Shown here: positions 1 through 7,552 of the stretch, piece by piece
How the letters are laid out: each line of letters starts with the position of its first letter
Position numbering within the stretch: position 1 is the first letter of the stretch
Source of the DNA: Actinopolymorpha pittospori
GTDB taxonomy: Bacteria; Actinomycetota; Actinomycetes; Propionibacteriales; Actinopolymorphaceae
Direction: 5' to 3'
Length of the DNA stretch: 64,000 nucleotides
Assembly: GCF_014873875.1 (NCBI RefSeq)
Contig: NZ_JADBEM010000001.1
Location: forward strand, 2,046,001 to 2,110,000
Translations under genes and position numbers: made by a program
The notes under the pieces: generated by a model
Databases searched by the model: none
Told to the model about the DNA's origin: nothing
Seen by the model: the letters and a program-made list of their open reading frames with translations, nothing else

Positions 1-607
1 GGTCGTCGACGCGGCCATGGTGGAGGGGGCGGCGCTGCTGTCGACGCACCTGCACAGCCTGATCGGCCGCGGCATCTGGAACGGGCCGCGCGGAGGAAAC
101 CTGCTCGACGGCGGCGCACCGTTCTACCGCTGCTACTCCTGCGCGGACGGCCGGTTCGTCGCGGTCGGTGCGCTGGAGCCGCGGTTCTACGCCGCCCTGC
201 TCGCCGGGCTCGGGCTCACCGAGGAGGAGCTACCCGGACAGTACGACGAGTCCGGCTGGCCCCGGCTGCACGAGCGGTTCGCGGCGGTGTTCGCCACCCG
301 CACCCGGGAGGAGTGGACGAAGCGGTTCGGCGGAACGGACGCGTGCGTGACGCCGGTACTGGAGCCCGCCGAGGCGCCGCGCCATCCGCACCTCGCCGCG
401 CGCGGCACCTACGTCGACGTGGGTGGGCTCGCGCAGCCGGGTCCGGCGCCGCGGCTGTCCCGCACACCGGGAGCGGTCCAGGGACCCGCGCCCGTCCCAG
501 GCGGGGACACCCGCGAGGTGCTCGCCGACTGGGGGCTCGCCGCGGACGAGATCGCCGGGCTCCTACGCTCCGGCGCGGTCGCCGTCGCACCCTCCACGCG
601 GGGATGA
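1..607 (+). CDS. CaiB/BaiF family CoA-transferase (class III), C-terminal part; 5' end outside window
   Basis: This is the C-terminal 200 or so residues of a class III CoA-transferase, the family that includes alpha-methylacyl-CoA racemase, formyl-CoA transferase and carnitine-CoA transferase. The frame is open to the left edge, so the gene begins outside the window and the catalytic Asp region is not visible. The visible part has the family's late landmarks: a G-rich stretch (GGNLLDGGAPFYRCY, about residues 35-50 of the visible part), the following ADGRFVAVGALEPRFY block, and CVTPVLEPAEAPRHPHLAARG near the end, which is typical of the racemase/CoA-transferase fold. Substrate cannot be inferred. 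The next gene is convergent and starts 34 bases after the stop. Confidence 0.85.
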   Translation, partial: VVDAAMVEGAALLSTHLHSLIGRGIWNGPRGGNLLDGGAPFYRCYSCADGRFVAVGALEPRFYAALLAGLGLTEEELPGQYDESGWPRLHERFAAVFATRTREEWTKRFGGTDACVTPVLEPAEAPRHPHLAARGTYVDVGGLAQPGPAPRLSRTPGAVQGPAPVPGGDTREVLADWGLAADEIAGLLRSGAVAVAPSTRG

Positions 608-641
608 CCACGCTGACGTCCCGGTCGACGACCGCGTCCTG

Positions 642-1460
642 TCAGGTCGCCTCGGCCACCACGACCTCGACCAGCGGGTCGGCCCGGAACGCCGCCAGTT
701 GGGCCGGGGTCGCGCCCGCGTCCGTGATGAGCGTCCACGGCCGGTCCAGCGGCGCCCAGGCGTCGAAGGGCGCGTGCCCGAGCTTGCTCGCGTCGGCCAG
801 CACGTAGACCTCCCGCGCCCGCGCCGCCATCAGCTCCTTCAACGCCGTCTGGGACAGGTCCGCCTCACAGATGCCGCGCCCGGCGACCAGCCCGTCCGCG
901 CCCAGGAACGCCTGGTCGGCGCTGATCCGGCGGACGACCTGCTCGGCGAGCGGGCCGATCGTGCTCTCGCTGATCCGGCGGAACGTCCCGCCCACCCAGA
1001 CGAGCTCGACGCCCTCGGCGCGCAGGAGTTCGAGGGCGGCGGTGGCGCCGTTGGTCACGACCCGGATGTCCTGCCGGTCGCGCAGGTGGTGGGCGAGCCG
1101 CCCGGTCGTCGTACCGGCGTCGAGCAGCGTGGTGTCGCCGGCACCCACGAGCGTCGCCGCCAGCCGGGCGATGGCGTCCTTCGCGTCCTGGGCGATCCGG
1201 GCGCGTTCGCGCAGCGAGGGCTCGGGTTCGTGTGGGGTCGCGAGCGCGCCGCCGTAGGTGCGGGCGATCCGGCCCTGGCCGGTGAGCCGGGCCAGGTCGC
1301 GACGCACCGTGGACGCCGACACCCCGAGGCGCAGGCTGAGCTCGTCGACCCGGGTCTCGCCCGCGAGGACGAGGGCGTGGATGCGCTCCCGGCGTTCGGC
1401 CGTGCGGGCCCGCTCGGCCGCGGACTCGCTGGGCTGCCGCCCCGCTCCCTTGTCGCTCAT
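642..1460 (-). CDS. DeoR-family transcriptional regulator
   Basis: A 272-residue sugar-type DeoR repressor. The N-terminal winged helix-turn-helix covers about residues 23-72 (TRVDELSLRLGVSASTVRRD, then RTYGGAL). The C-terminal sensor domain has the sugar-phosphate-binding DAGTTT motif at 114-119 and a VTNG motif after it. It is the last gene of a four-gene leftward operon (permease, kinase, dehydrogenase, regulator), lying 24 bases after the PdxA-like gene. It most likely controls that operon in response to a phosphorylated four-carbon acid intermediate. The repeated TGCGCAA-like sites upstream of the permease are the natural candidate operators. Family assignment is firm; the effector is inferred. 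Confidence 0.92.
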   Translation of the reverse strand: MSDKGAGRQPSESAAERARTAERRERIHALVLAGETRVDELSLRLGVSASTVRRDLARLTGQGRIARTYGGALATPHEPEPSLRERARIAQDAKDAIARLAATLVGAGDTTLLDAGTTTGRLAHHLRDRQDIRVVTNGATAALELLRAEGVELVWVGGTFRRISESTIGPLAEQVVRRISADQAFLGADGLVAGRGICEADLSQTALKELMAARAREVYVLADASKLGHAPFDAWAPLDRPWTLITDAGATPAQLAAFRADPLVEVVVAEAT

Positions 1461-1484
1461 GGCTTCGCCCCCACCCCGAAAGTC

Positions 1485-2486
1485 CTACCCCGCGCGCTTG
1501 GGCGCGAGTTCGGTCGCCTGACGGAGCGCCTCGAGCATGCTGCGCTCGTCGGCGGTCCCGGTGCCGGCGATGTCGAACGCCGTACCGTGGTCGACCGAGG
1601 TCCGGACGACGGGCAGCCCGATGGTGATGTTGACACCGGCCTCCAGCCCGAGCACCTTCACCGGGTTGTGTCCCTGGTCGTGGTACATCGCGACCACCAG
1701 GTCGAAGTCACCGCGGACCGCGCGGAAGAAGACCGTGTCGGAGGGCAGCGGGCCGATCGCGTCGATGCCGTCCGCGCGCGCCGCGGCGATACCCGGGGCG
1801 ACCTTGGTCTCCTCCTCGCCGTGGCCGAACAGGCCGTTCTCACCCGCGTGCGGGTTGATCCCGCACACCGCGATCCGGGGCGCCTCGATGCCGGACTTGA
1901 CCAGCGTCTCGTGGCCGCGGCGGATGGTGCGTTCGACCAGCCCGGCGTCGATCTTCGCGATCGCGTCGATCAGTCCGATGTGGGTCGTGCAGTGGACGAC
2001 CTTCAGTTTGGGGGCGGCCAGCATCATCGACACCTCGGGCGTACCGGTCAGGTCCGCGAGGATCTCGGTGTGCCCGGGGTAGACGTGCCCGCCCGCGTGC
2101 AGCGCCTCCTTGTTCAGTGGGGCCGTGCAGATCGCGTCCACGTCGCCGGCGACGGCGAGCGCGACCGCGCGTTCGATGTAGCGGAACGCCGCGTCCCCGG
2201 CCACCGGCGACAGTTCGCCGAAGGGCAGGTCGTCGGGGATGAGGCCGAGGTCGACACAGTCGATGGTCCCGGCCTTGTACGTCGCGTCGGCCGGACCGTC
2301 CACCGAGCGCACGTCCACCGCCACCCCACTGAGCTGGGCGGCCTTCACCAGCCGGGCGGCGTCACCGATGACGAGCGGGCGGAAGGAGTCGTAGGCCTCC
2401 GGCCGCGCGAGTGCCTTGACGACGACCTCGGGTCCGACACCCGCGGCATCGCCCATCGTGATCGCGATGATCGGACGGTTCATCAT
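1485..2486 (-). CDS. pdxA2: PdxA2-like 4-phospho-D-threonate/erythronate 3-dehydrogenase
   Basis: A 333-residue member of the PdxA family, NAD-dependent metal-requiring dehydrogenases. The metal-binding histidines of the family are visible: His169 (THIGL), His213 (NPHAGENG) and His269 (MYHDQGH), along with the GHTE motif at 138-141. PdxA proper works in vitamin B6 synthesis. When paired with a DUF1537 kinase, as here, the family is known to oxidise 4-phospho-D-threonate or 4-phospho-D-erythronate, with decarboxylation to dihydroxyacetone phosphate and CO2. The start overlaps the kinase stop as ATGA, so the two are translationally coupled. The catabolic role is inferred from context and the exact stereoisomer is not known. 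Confidence 0.88.
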   Translation of the reverse strand: MMNRPIIAITMGDAAGVGPEVVVKALARPEAYDSFRPLVIGDAARLVKAAQLSGVAVDVRSVDGPADATYKAGTIDCVDLGLIPDDLPFGELSPVAGDAAFRYIERAVALAVAGDVDAICTAPLNKEALHAGGHVYPGHTEILADLTGTPEVSMMLAAPKLKVVHCTTHIGLIDAIAKIDAGLVERTIRRGHETLVKSGIEAPRIAVCGINPHAGENGLFGHGEEETKVAPGIAAARADGIDAIGPLPSDTVFFRAVRGDFDLVVAMYHDQGHNPVKVLGLEAGVNITIGLPVVRTSVDHGTAFDIAGTGTADERSMLEALRQATELAPKRAG

Positions 2487-3694
2487 TCTCCTTCGGAGTT
2501 GAGCAGCGCTGTGAGCCTGGCACGGGCCAGGGTGAGGGTGGAGGCGTTCCCGAACCCGCCCGCCTTGGTCACGACCGGGATCGGACGTGGTGCGACGGTG
2601 ATGGACAGCGGAACGCCGGGCTCGACCTCCTCGACGAGCCGGAGTGCGTTCGTACGCCAGGCCTGGAGGACGCCGGTGGCGGTGTCGCCGCCGGTGACCA
2701 CGAGGCCCCCGACCAGGGTGGCGCAGGGCCGCAGCAGTTCGCCCAGCCGGACGGCCAGCCGGTCGTCGTCGGGGCCACCGGCACCGATCTCGGCGCCGAG
2801 GGTGAGTACGACGTCCGTCGCGCGCCGGAGGTGGTCCTGGACCTCCTTCGCGAACGCCGCGCCGGCGGCGTCGTCGGTGCCGTCCAGGGCGGCGATCGGG
2901 ACGGACAGGTGGGTCGCGCCGGCGGCCACGAGGTCGGCCGCCTGGGCCCGGGCGATGTCGCTCGCGCTGCCGACCGTGACCAGCACCGGGCCGGTCGCGC
3001 CGACGTGCCCTGGCGACTCGGCGCCTGTCAACCCGAGGTTGGCGGACAGGACGGGCGCCAGCCCGCCCGAGCCGACCCAGACCACGCCGGCTCCGAGGGT
3101 GCTGCCCGCCCGCGCGATCGCCTGGAGGTCCGCGTCGGTCTCCGCGTCGCAGACCAGAGCCCGGGCGCCGGCCCGCCGGTGCGCCTGGAACGCCTCGGTC
3201 AGCGCGGGGCCGCGGACGACCGCCAGGTTGGCGCGGGCGGTCGCGATACCGGCGCCCTCGAGGATGGTGGGGATGGGCGGCATCGCGAGCGGTATGCCGC
3301 CGACCCGCTGCCGCCCGTCGACGGTCGTCCGCCCGGTGCCGGGAAAGGCGAGCGCGACGACCGCGACCGAGGCGGGGTGCCAGCCTGTCAAGGCGGCCTT
3401 GACTTCGATGCCGACGTGCCCCCGCAGCGTCGAGTCGGCCTTCTTGTACAGCGTTCTCACGCCGATCTCGCGCAGGGTCGTGACGACCTCACGGGTGATC
3501 TGCTCGGCGCGTCCCGGGTCGGCGGCGCGGGTCCTGGTGTCCACCGCGAGGACGTCCGCGTGCTCGGCGAGGTCGGGATCCAGGGCGGGGTCGGCCCACG
3601 CGACGCTGGTGGCCAGGCCGGCCCGCAGGAAACCGACTCCGGTGTCGGCGGCTCCGGTCAGGTCGTCGGCGACGACGGCGACAGTGGCGCGCAT
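2483..3694 (-). CDS. Four-carbon acid sugar kinase (DUF1537 family)
   Basis: A 403-residue kinase of the DtnK/DenK/OtnK family, which phosphorylates D-threonate, D-erythronate or related acids at O4 using ATP. The start was placed at the ATG giving [19 protein letters not shown], because DDLTGAAD is the conserved N-terminal substrate-binding motif and the ATG overlaps the permease stop (TGATG). Frame continues upstream but runs antisense-like through the permease tail. The C-terminal nucleotide-binding domain contains the GGDTA motif. It sits between permease and PdxA2-like dehydrogenase, overlapping both, which is the usual layout of acid-sugar catabolic operons. Which four-carbon acid is used cannot be read from sequence. 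Confidence 0.88.
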   Translation of the reverse strand: MRATVAVVADDLTGAADTGVGFLRAGLATSVAWADPALDPDLAEHADVLAVDTRTRAADPGRAEQITREVVTTLREIGVRTLYKKADSTLRGHVGIEVKAALTGWHPASVAVVALAFPGTGRTTVDGRQRVGGIPLAMPPIPTILEGAGIATARANLAVVRGPALTEAFQAHRRAGARALVCDAETDADLQAIARAGSTLGAGVVWVGSGGLAPVLSANLGLTGAESPGHVGATGPVLVTVGSASDIARAQAADLVAAGATHLSVPIAALDGTDDAAGAAFAKEVQDHLRRATDVVLTLGAEIGAGGPDDDRLAVRLGELLRPCATLVGGLVVTGGDTATGVLQAWRTNALRLVEEVEPGVPLSITVAPRPIPVVTKAGGFGNASTLTLARARLTALLNSEGE

Positions 3695-4815
3695 CAGGCT
3701 CCCGAGGTGGGGTACGTGGATCCGGTCGGGTCGGCCGGGTTCTGGTGTTTCGTCGATGATCCCCCACCGGCGGAGGCGGCGGCTTGGTCGGTCGCAGGCC
3801 GCGGAGTGGAGGCCCCGTCCGGCGAGCTGTGCCCGTCGGGGGACCCGCTCCCCTCCGAGCCGCCGGAGTGGCCGAACCGGCCCGCCCACCAGGCGGTGAC
3901 CAGGGGCGTCAGGATCGCGGTGACGACGACGCTCGCGGCCACCAGGACGGTGGCGGGCTTGGCCGCCGCCGCGTACGCCGGGTTGGCGCTGGCGACGATG
4001 GCGGGCACGGCCGCGGCGTTACCCGCGGTCGACGCGGCCGCGATACCGGCGACGCCGTTCCCGTGGGTGACCTTGTCGGCGAGGATCAGCACCGTGCCGC
4101 TCACGGCGACCACCCCGACGCCGATCAACAGGCCGAGCAGCCCCGCGTGCCAGACGGTGGTGAGGTTGATGCCGGCGCCGAGAGCGAAGGCGAAGAAGGG
4201 AATCATCACGGGAACGGCGCGGCCCAGGAACTTCCGCATGTCCGGGTCGAGGTTGCCCAGGGCGATGCCCACCGCGAGCGGAAGGATGGCCCCGACCAGG
4301 GTCTGCCAGGGGAACGCCGAGAGTCCGGCGACGCCCAGCGTCACCATGGTGAGGAACGGCCCGGACTCGATGCTCATGATGGAGTACGCCGCGACGTCGC
4401 GGGACTTGCCGAACTGCCCCATCAACGCCATGTAGAGGCCGCCGTTGGTGTCGTTGACGGCGGCGACGATCGCGAGGGTGGACAGGCCGGCGAAGAGGCC
4501 GCCGGAGATGGGCAGTTCGCCGAGGAGTCGGCCGAAGACGAGGCCGAGGACCACCGCGGTCGCGACCTTGGCGACGAACAGCGCGCCACCCTTACGCAGG
4601 ATGTAGGGGGTCGAGCGCAGTTCGATCGTGGAGCCCATGCACACGTAGAAGACGGCGAGGATCGGCAGGGATCCGGTGAACAGCGCGCCGGTGAAGGAGC
4701 CGAAGTAGTCTCCGGCGCCCGGCCAGATGGTGGCGATGATGGCGCCGACGAAGAGCGGCACGATCATCATGCCGCCTGGTACGCGTTCGATGGCTCGCTT
4801 GAGGGGCAGGTGCAT
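3694..4815 (-). CDS. 2-keto-3-deoxygluconate permease (KdgT) family transporter
   Basis: A roughly 373-residue inner-membrane carrier with about ten hydrophobic segments, resembling the KdgT family of proton-coupled sugar-acid permeases ([20 protein letters not shown] near the start and [17 protein letters not shown] in the middle). Next to a DUF1537 kinase and a PdxA2-like enzyme, its cargo is more likely a four-carbon sugar acid than ketodeoxygluconate. The start at [12 protein letters not shown] is preferred because GGAAGG lies six bases upstream; an ATG six bases earlier would abut that site. The last 50 or so residues are an unusual Gly/Ser/Pro/Asp-rich, probably disordered tail that is not part of the transport fold. 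It is first in the operon. Confidence 0.85.
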   Translation of the reverse strand: MHLPLKRAIERVPGGMMIVPLFVGAIIATIWPGAGDYFGSFTGALFTGSLPILAVFYVCMGSTIELRSTPYILRKGGALFVAKVATAVVLGLVFGRLLGELPISGGLFAGLSTLAIVAAVNDTNGGLYMALMGQFGKSRDVAAYSIMSIESGPFLTMVTLGVAGLSAFPWQTLVGAILPLAVGIALGNLDPDMRKFLGRAVPVMIPFFAFALGAGINLTTVWHAGLLGLLIGVGVVAVSGTVLILADKVTHGNGVAGIAAASTAGNAAAVPAIVASANPAYAAAAKPATVLVAASVVVTAILTPLVTAWWAGRFGHSGGSEGSGSPDGHSSPDGASTPRPATDQAAASAGGGSSTKHQNPADPTGSTYPTSGA

Positions 4816-4852
4816 GCGCATCCTTCCGTCGAAGCACCCATTGCTGCGCGTA

Positions 4853-4959
4853 TTGCGCAACTCCGCCGCCCCGTACTGCGCAATCGCAGGCTGCTGATTC
4901 GACCTGAAGGGTACGTCTCGTGCGTGCAACGCGCAACATGGCCCGATGGTTCTGCGTAA
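4853..4959. promoter_or_regulatory. Four TGCGCAA-like motifs in two 23-bp-spaced pairs, candidate DeoR operators
   Basis: Eight-base motifs matching N[T/C]GCG[C/T]AA start at 4853 (TTGCGCAA, a perfect palindrome), 4876 (CTGCGCAA), 4929 (ACGCGCAA) and 4952 (CTGCGTAA). Members of each pair are exactly 23 bases apart, about two helical turns, and all lie within 145 bases upstream of the permease start. The array could bind the DeoR regulator encoded at the end of the operon; this is inference from spacing and position. Confidence 0.5.
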
Positions 4960-5090
4960 TTCGATCAGCTGGGTGTGGCCTGCTCGCACCCAGCTCCGAC
5001 CCGACGGGTAAGAGCCCTTCGACCCATGGAAACGCCTTACCAGGCAGATAGTCGGGGCCCCGACCATAAGTTCGGGCGTCCGACAATGTG

Positions 5091-5181
5091 TGGGAGCTGT
5101 ACGACAAAAAGGTGCGGCTAACCGTGGTTTCCGACATGGCGCGCTCCGGGCGCCGAGGAAGATCCTGGGACACAGCTCCCA
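5091..5181. repeat. Inverted repeat TGGGAGCTGT / ACAGCTCCCA with 71-bp spacer
   Basis: Ten-base perfect arms at 5091-5100 and 5172-5181 in the divergent intergenic region. The long spacer makes a transcript hairpin unlikely. A looped regulator site or chance are the main explanations. Confidence 0.35.
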
Positions 5182-5388
5182 TGTACGGATCATGGGACGA
5201 CCGGGTGCACCCGTCGTTCGGGTGCGCTGAGCGGGCGCTGTCGGTACGTTAGGTGGCATGGCTGTGTTATGCGTCACAGCTGTGCGTGTCGGACGCTAGT
5301 CGCGCCCACCGGTGGCGACGAACCCGACCCGCTGAGCTCCGGCCCGGTGGCGGTGACCCCGCCCACCGATGGACTGAAGGAGTGCACG

Positions 5389-6549
5389 GTGACGACGGAA
5401 GGCTTGTGGTCTGCGCAGGATGGCGGCCCCGAACTCGTCCAGCTTCTCACCCCCGAAGGTGAGCGGTGCGAACATCCCGACTACGCATTCGACCTCGACG
5501 ACGAGGCCATCAAGGGCTTCTACCGCGACATGGTCCTCACCCGGCGCGTCGACGCCGAGGCGATCGCGTTGCAACGTCAGGGTGAGCTCGGCATCTGGGC
5601 CTCGCTGCTTGGCCAGGAAGCCGCGCAGATCGGTTCCGGCCGGGCCGCCCGCCCGCAGGACTTCATCTTCCCCACCTACCGCGAACACGGTGTCGCGTGG
5701 TGCAAGGGCATCGATCCGCTCGCGCTGATCAGCCTGTTCCGCGGCGTCGACCACGGCTCGTGGGACCCCAAGGACGTCAACTTCCACCTCTACACCATCG
5801 TCATCGGCGCGCAGACCCTGCACGCGACCGGCTACGCGATGGGCATGCAGCGCGACGGCTGCGTCGGCACCGGCGACCCCGACCGCGACGCGGCCGTGCT
5901 CGCCTACTTCGGTGACGGGGCGAGTTCGCAGGGCGACGTCAACGAGTCGTTCATCTGGGCCTCGGTCTTCAACACCCCCATCGTCTTCTTCCTGCAGAAC
6001 AACCAGTGGGCCATCTCCGCGCCCCAGGAGAAGCAGTCCCGCATCCCGCTCTACCGCCGGGCGCACGGCTTCGGCTTCTCCGGCGTCCGCGTCGACGGCA
6101 ACGACGTCCTCGCCTGCTACGCCGTCACCAAGGCGGCGCTGCAGCAGGCGCGCGAGGGTGGCGGCCCGATGCTCATCGAGGCGTTCACCTACCGCATGGG
6201 CGCGCACACCACCACCGACGACCCGACCCGCTACCGCCTGCAGGACGAGCTCGAACACTGGAAGCTCAAGGATCCGCTGGCCCGCGTCAAGGCCTACCTG
6301 ACCCGCGGCGGCCTGGTCGACGACGACTTCTTCACCGCTCTGGAGGCGGAGGCCGACGAACTCGCCGCCCACGTCCGCACCGGCACCCTGTCGATGCCCG
6401 AGCCGGACCTCGGCGCCGCGTTCGATCGGGTCTACGCCGAGATGACTCCCGAACTGCGGGCCCAGCAACAGTGGTTCCGCGACTACCACGCATCGTTCCA
6501 GGACGCGGCGCCCGAAGGCGCGACCCACTCGGCGGAGGTGGCCCGATGA
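5389..6549 (+). CDS. 2-oxoacid dehydrogenase E1 component, alpha subunit (pyruvate or branched-chain type)
   Basis: A 386-residue thiamine-diphosphate subunit that decarboxylates a 2-oxoacid and, with the beta subunit, transfers the acyl group to E2 lipoate. The ThDP motif runs from GDGASSQGD (about residue 175) to NNQWAIS (about 204). The phosphorylation-loop-like YRMGAHTTTDDPTRYR follows later. GTG at 5389 was chosen because GAAGGAG lies six bases upstream and the protein then starts VTTEGLWSAQ; upstream codons in this frame look non-coding. The alpha/beta heterotetramer arrangement and the spacing match actinomycete bkdABC operons, but pyruvate specificity cannot be excluded. The stop overlaps the beta-subunit ATG. 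Confidence 0.93.
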   Translation: MTTEGLWSAQDGGPELVQLLTPEGERCEHPDYAFDLDDEAIKGFYRDMVLTRRVDAEAIALQRQGELGIWASLLGQEAAQIGSGRAARPQDFIFPTYREHGVAWCKGIDPLALISLFRGVDHGSWDPKDVNFHLYTIVIGAQTLHATGYAMGMQRDGCVGTGDPDRDAAVLAYFGDGASSQGDVNESFIWASVFNTPIVFFLQNNQWAISAPQEKQSRIPLYRRAHGFGFSGVRVDGNDVLACYAVTKAALQQAREGGGPMLIEAFTYRMGAHTTTDDPTRYRLQDELEHWKLKDPLARVKAYLTRGGLVDDDFFTALEAEADELAAHVRTGTLSMPEPDLGAAFDRVYAEMTPELRAQQQWFRDYHASFQDAAPEGATHSAEVAR

Positions 6550-7526
6550 CCAATCTCACCCTGGCCAAGAGCCTGAACGCCGGGCTGCGGCGGGCGATGG
6601 AGGATGACCAGAAGGTCATCATCATGGGCGAGGACATCGGCCGGCTCGGTGGCGTGTTCCGCGTCACCGACGGACTCCAGAAGGACTTCGGCGAGGACCG
6701 GGTCATCGACACCCCCCTCGCCGAGTCGGGCATCGTCGGCACCGCCATCGGCCTGGCCCTGCGGGGATACCGGCCGGTGTGCGAGATCCAGTTCGACGGC
6801 TTTGTCTACCCGGCCTACGACCAGATCGTCAGCCAGGTCGCGAAGATGCACTACCGCTCGCAGGGCCGGCTCTCGGTCCCCCTGGTCATCCGGATCCCCT
6901 TCGGCGGCGGCATCGGAGCGGTCGAGCACCACTCGGAGTCCCCGGAGGCCTACTTCGCCCACACCGCCGGGCTGAAGGTCGTCGCCTGCTCCAACCCCGC
7001 CGACGCCTACTGGATGATCCAGCAGTGCATCGCGGGTGAGGACCCGGTGATCTTCCTCGAACCCAAGCGGCGCTACTACGAGAAAGCCGAGGTTGACACC
7101 GAACTCTCGACGGCGCCGTATCCCTTGTACGCCTCGCGTGTCGTCCGCGACGGCACCGACGTGGTGCTGCTGTGCTACGGCCCGACCGTGAAGACCTGCC
7201 TGGAGGTCGCCCAGGCCGCGCAGGAGGAGGGCCACAGCGTCGCCGTCGTCGACCTGCGCACGCTGTCGCCGCTCGACCTCGACCAGGTCTACGACCTCGT
7301 CCGCCGTACCGGCCGGGTCGTCACCGTCCACGAGGCACCGATCAGCGGTGGCCTCGGGTCGGAGCTCGCGACCCGGATCACGCAGGAGTGCTTCTACTCA
7401 CTGGAGGCGCCGGTGCAACGCGTGGCCGGCTTCGACCTGCCCTACCCAGCCGCCCGGGCCGAGGAGGAGTTCCTCCCCGACCTCGACCGCATCCTCGATG
7501 CCGTCGACCGAGTGCTCGCGTACTGA
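6546..7526 (+). CDS. 2-oxoacid dehydrogenase E1 component, beta subunit
   Basis: A 326-residue transketolase-like beta subunit that completes the E1 active site. The start ATG overlaps the alpha stop as ATGA, so the pair is translationally coupled and made in equal amounts. Conserved blocks include MGEDIGRLGGVFRVTDGL near residues 27-44, ETPLAES-like DTPLAESGIVGTAIGLAL, the PFGGGIGAVEHHSESPEA block, and the C-terminal transketolase domain ending in DLPYPAARAEEEFLPD. It is 26 bases from the E2 gene. Length and order fit branched-chain or acetyl-transferring complexes of Gram-positive bacteria. Confidence 0.94.
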   Translation: MTNLTLAKSLNAGLRRAMEDDQKVIIMGEDIGRLGGVFRVTDGLQKDFGEDRVIDTPLAESGIVGTAIGLALRGYRPVCEIQFDGFVYPAYDQIVSQVAKMHYRSQGRLSVPLVIRIPFGGGIGAVEHHSESPEAYFAHTAGLKVVACSNPADAYWMIQQCIAGEDPVIFLEPKRRYYEKAEVDTELSTAPYPLYASRVVRDGTDVVLLCYGPTVKTCLEVAQAAQEEGHSVAVVDLRTLSPLDLDQVYDLVRRTGRVVTVHEAPISGGLGSELATRITQECFYSLEAPVQRVAGFDLPYPAARAEEEFLPDLDRILDAVDRVLAY

Positions 7527-7552
7527 GGGACCAAGGGGACTGAGGAGAAGTC

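Larger units (their letters stand above)
4816..5388. promoter_or_regulatory. 573-bp divergent intergenic region between permease operon and 2-oxoacid dehydrogenase operon
   Basis: No convincing gene lies here. The region must hold the promoters of both divergent operons. It contains the TGCGCAA-like motif array near the permease, a perfect 14-bp palindrome GTCGGGGCCCCGAC (5051-5064), and a widely spaced inverted repeat (5091-5100 with 5172-5181). A good ribosome site GAAGGAG at 5376-5382 serves the E1alpha gene. Confidence 0.6.

Noticed and set aside
423..3899. A 1158-codon open frame on the plus strand through the DeoR, PdxA and kinase genes
   Set aside because: It is antisense to three well-supported genes. 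Its composition (Arg/Asp/Gly/Val-rich, no domain) is the usual shadow of GC-rich coding sequence.
5296..6528. Minus-strand 410-codon frame over the E1alpha gene
   Set aside because: Antisense shadow of a clearly conserved ThDP enzyme, with no ribosome site or motif.
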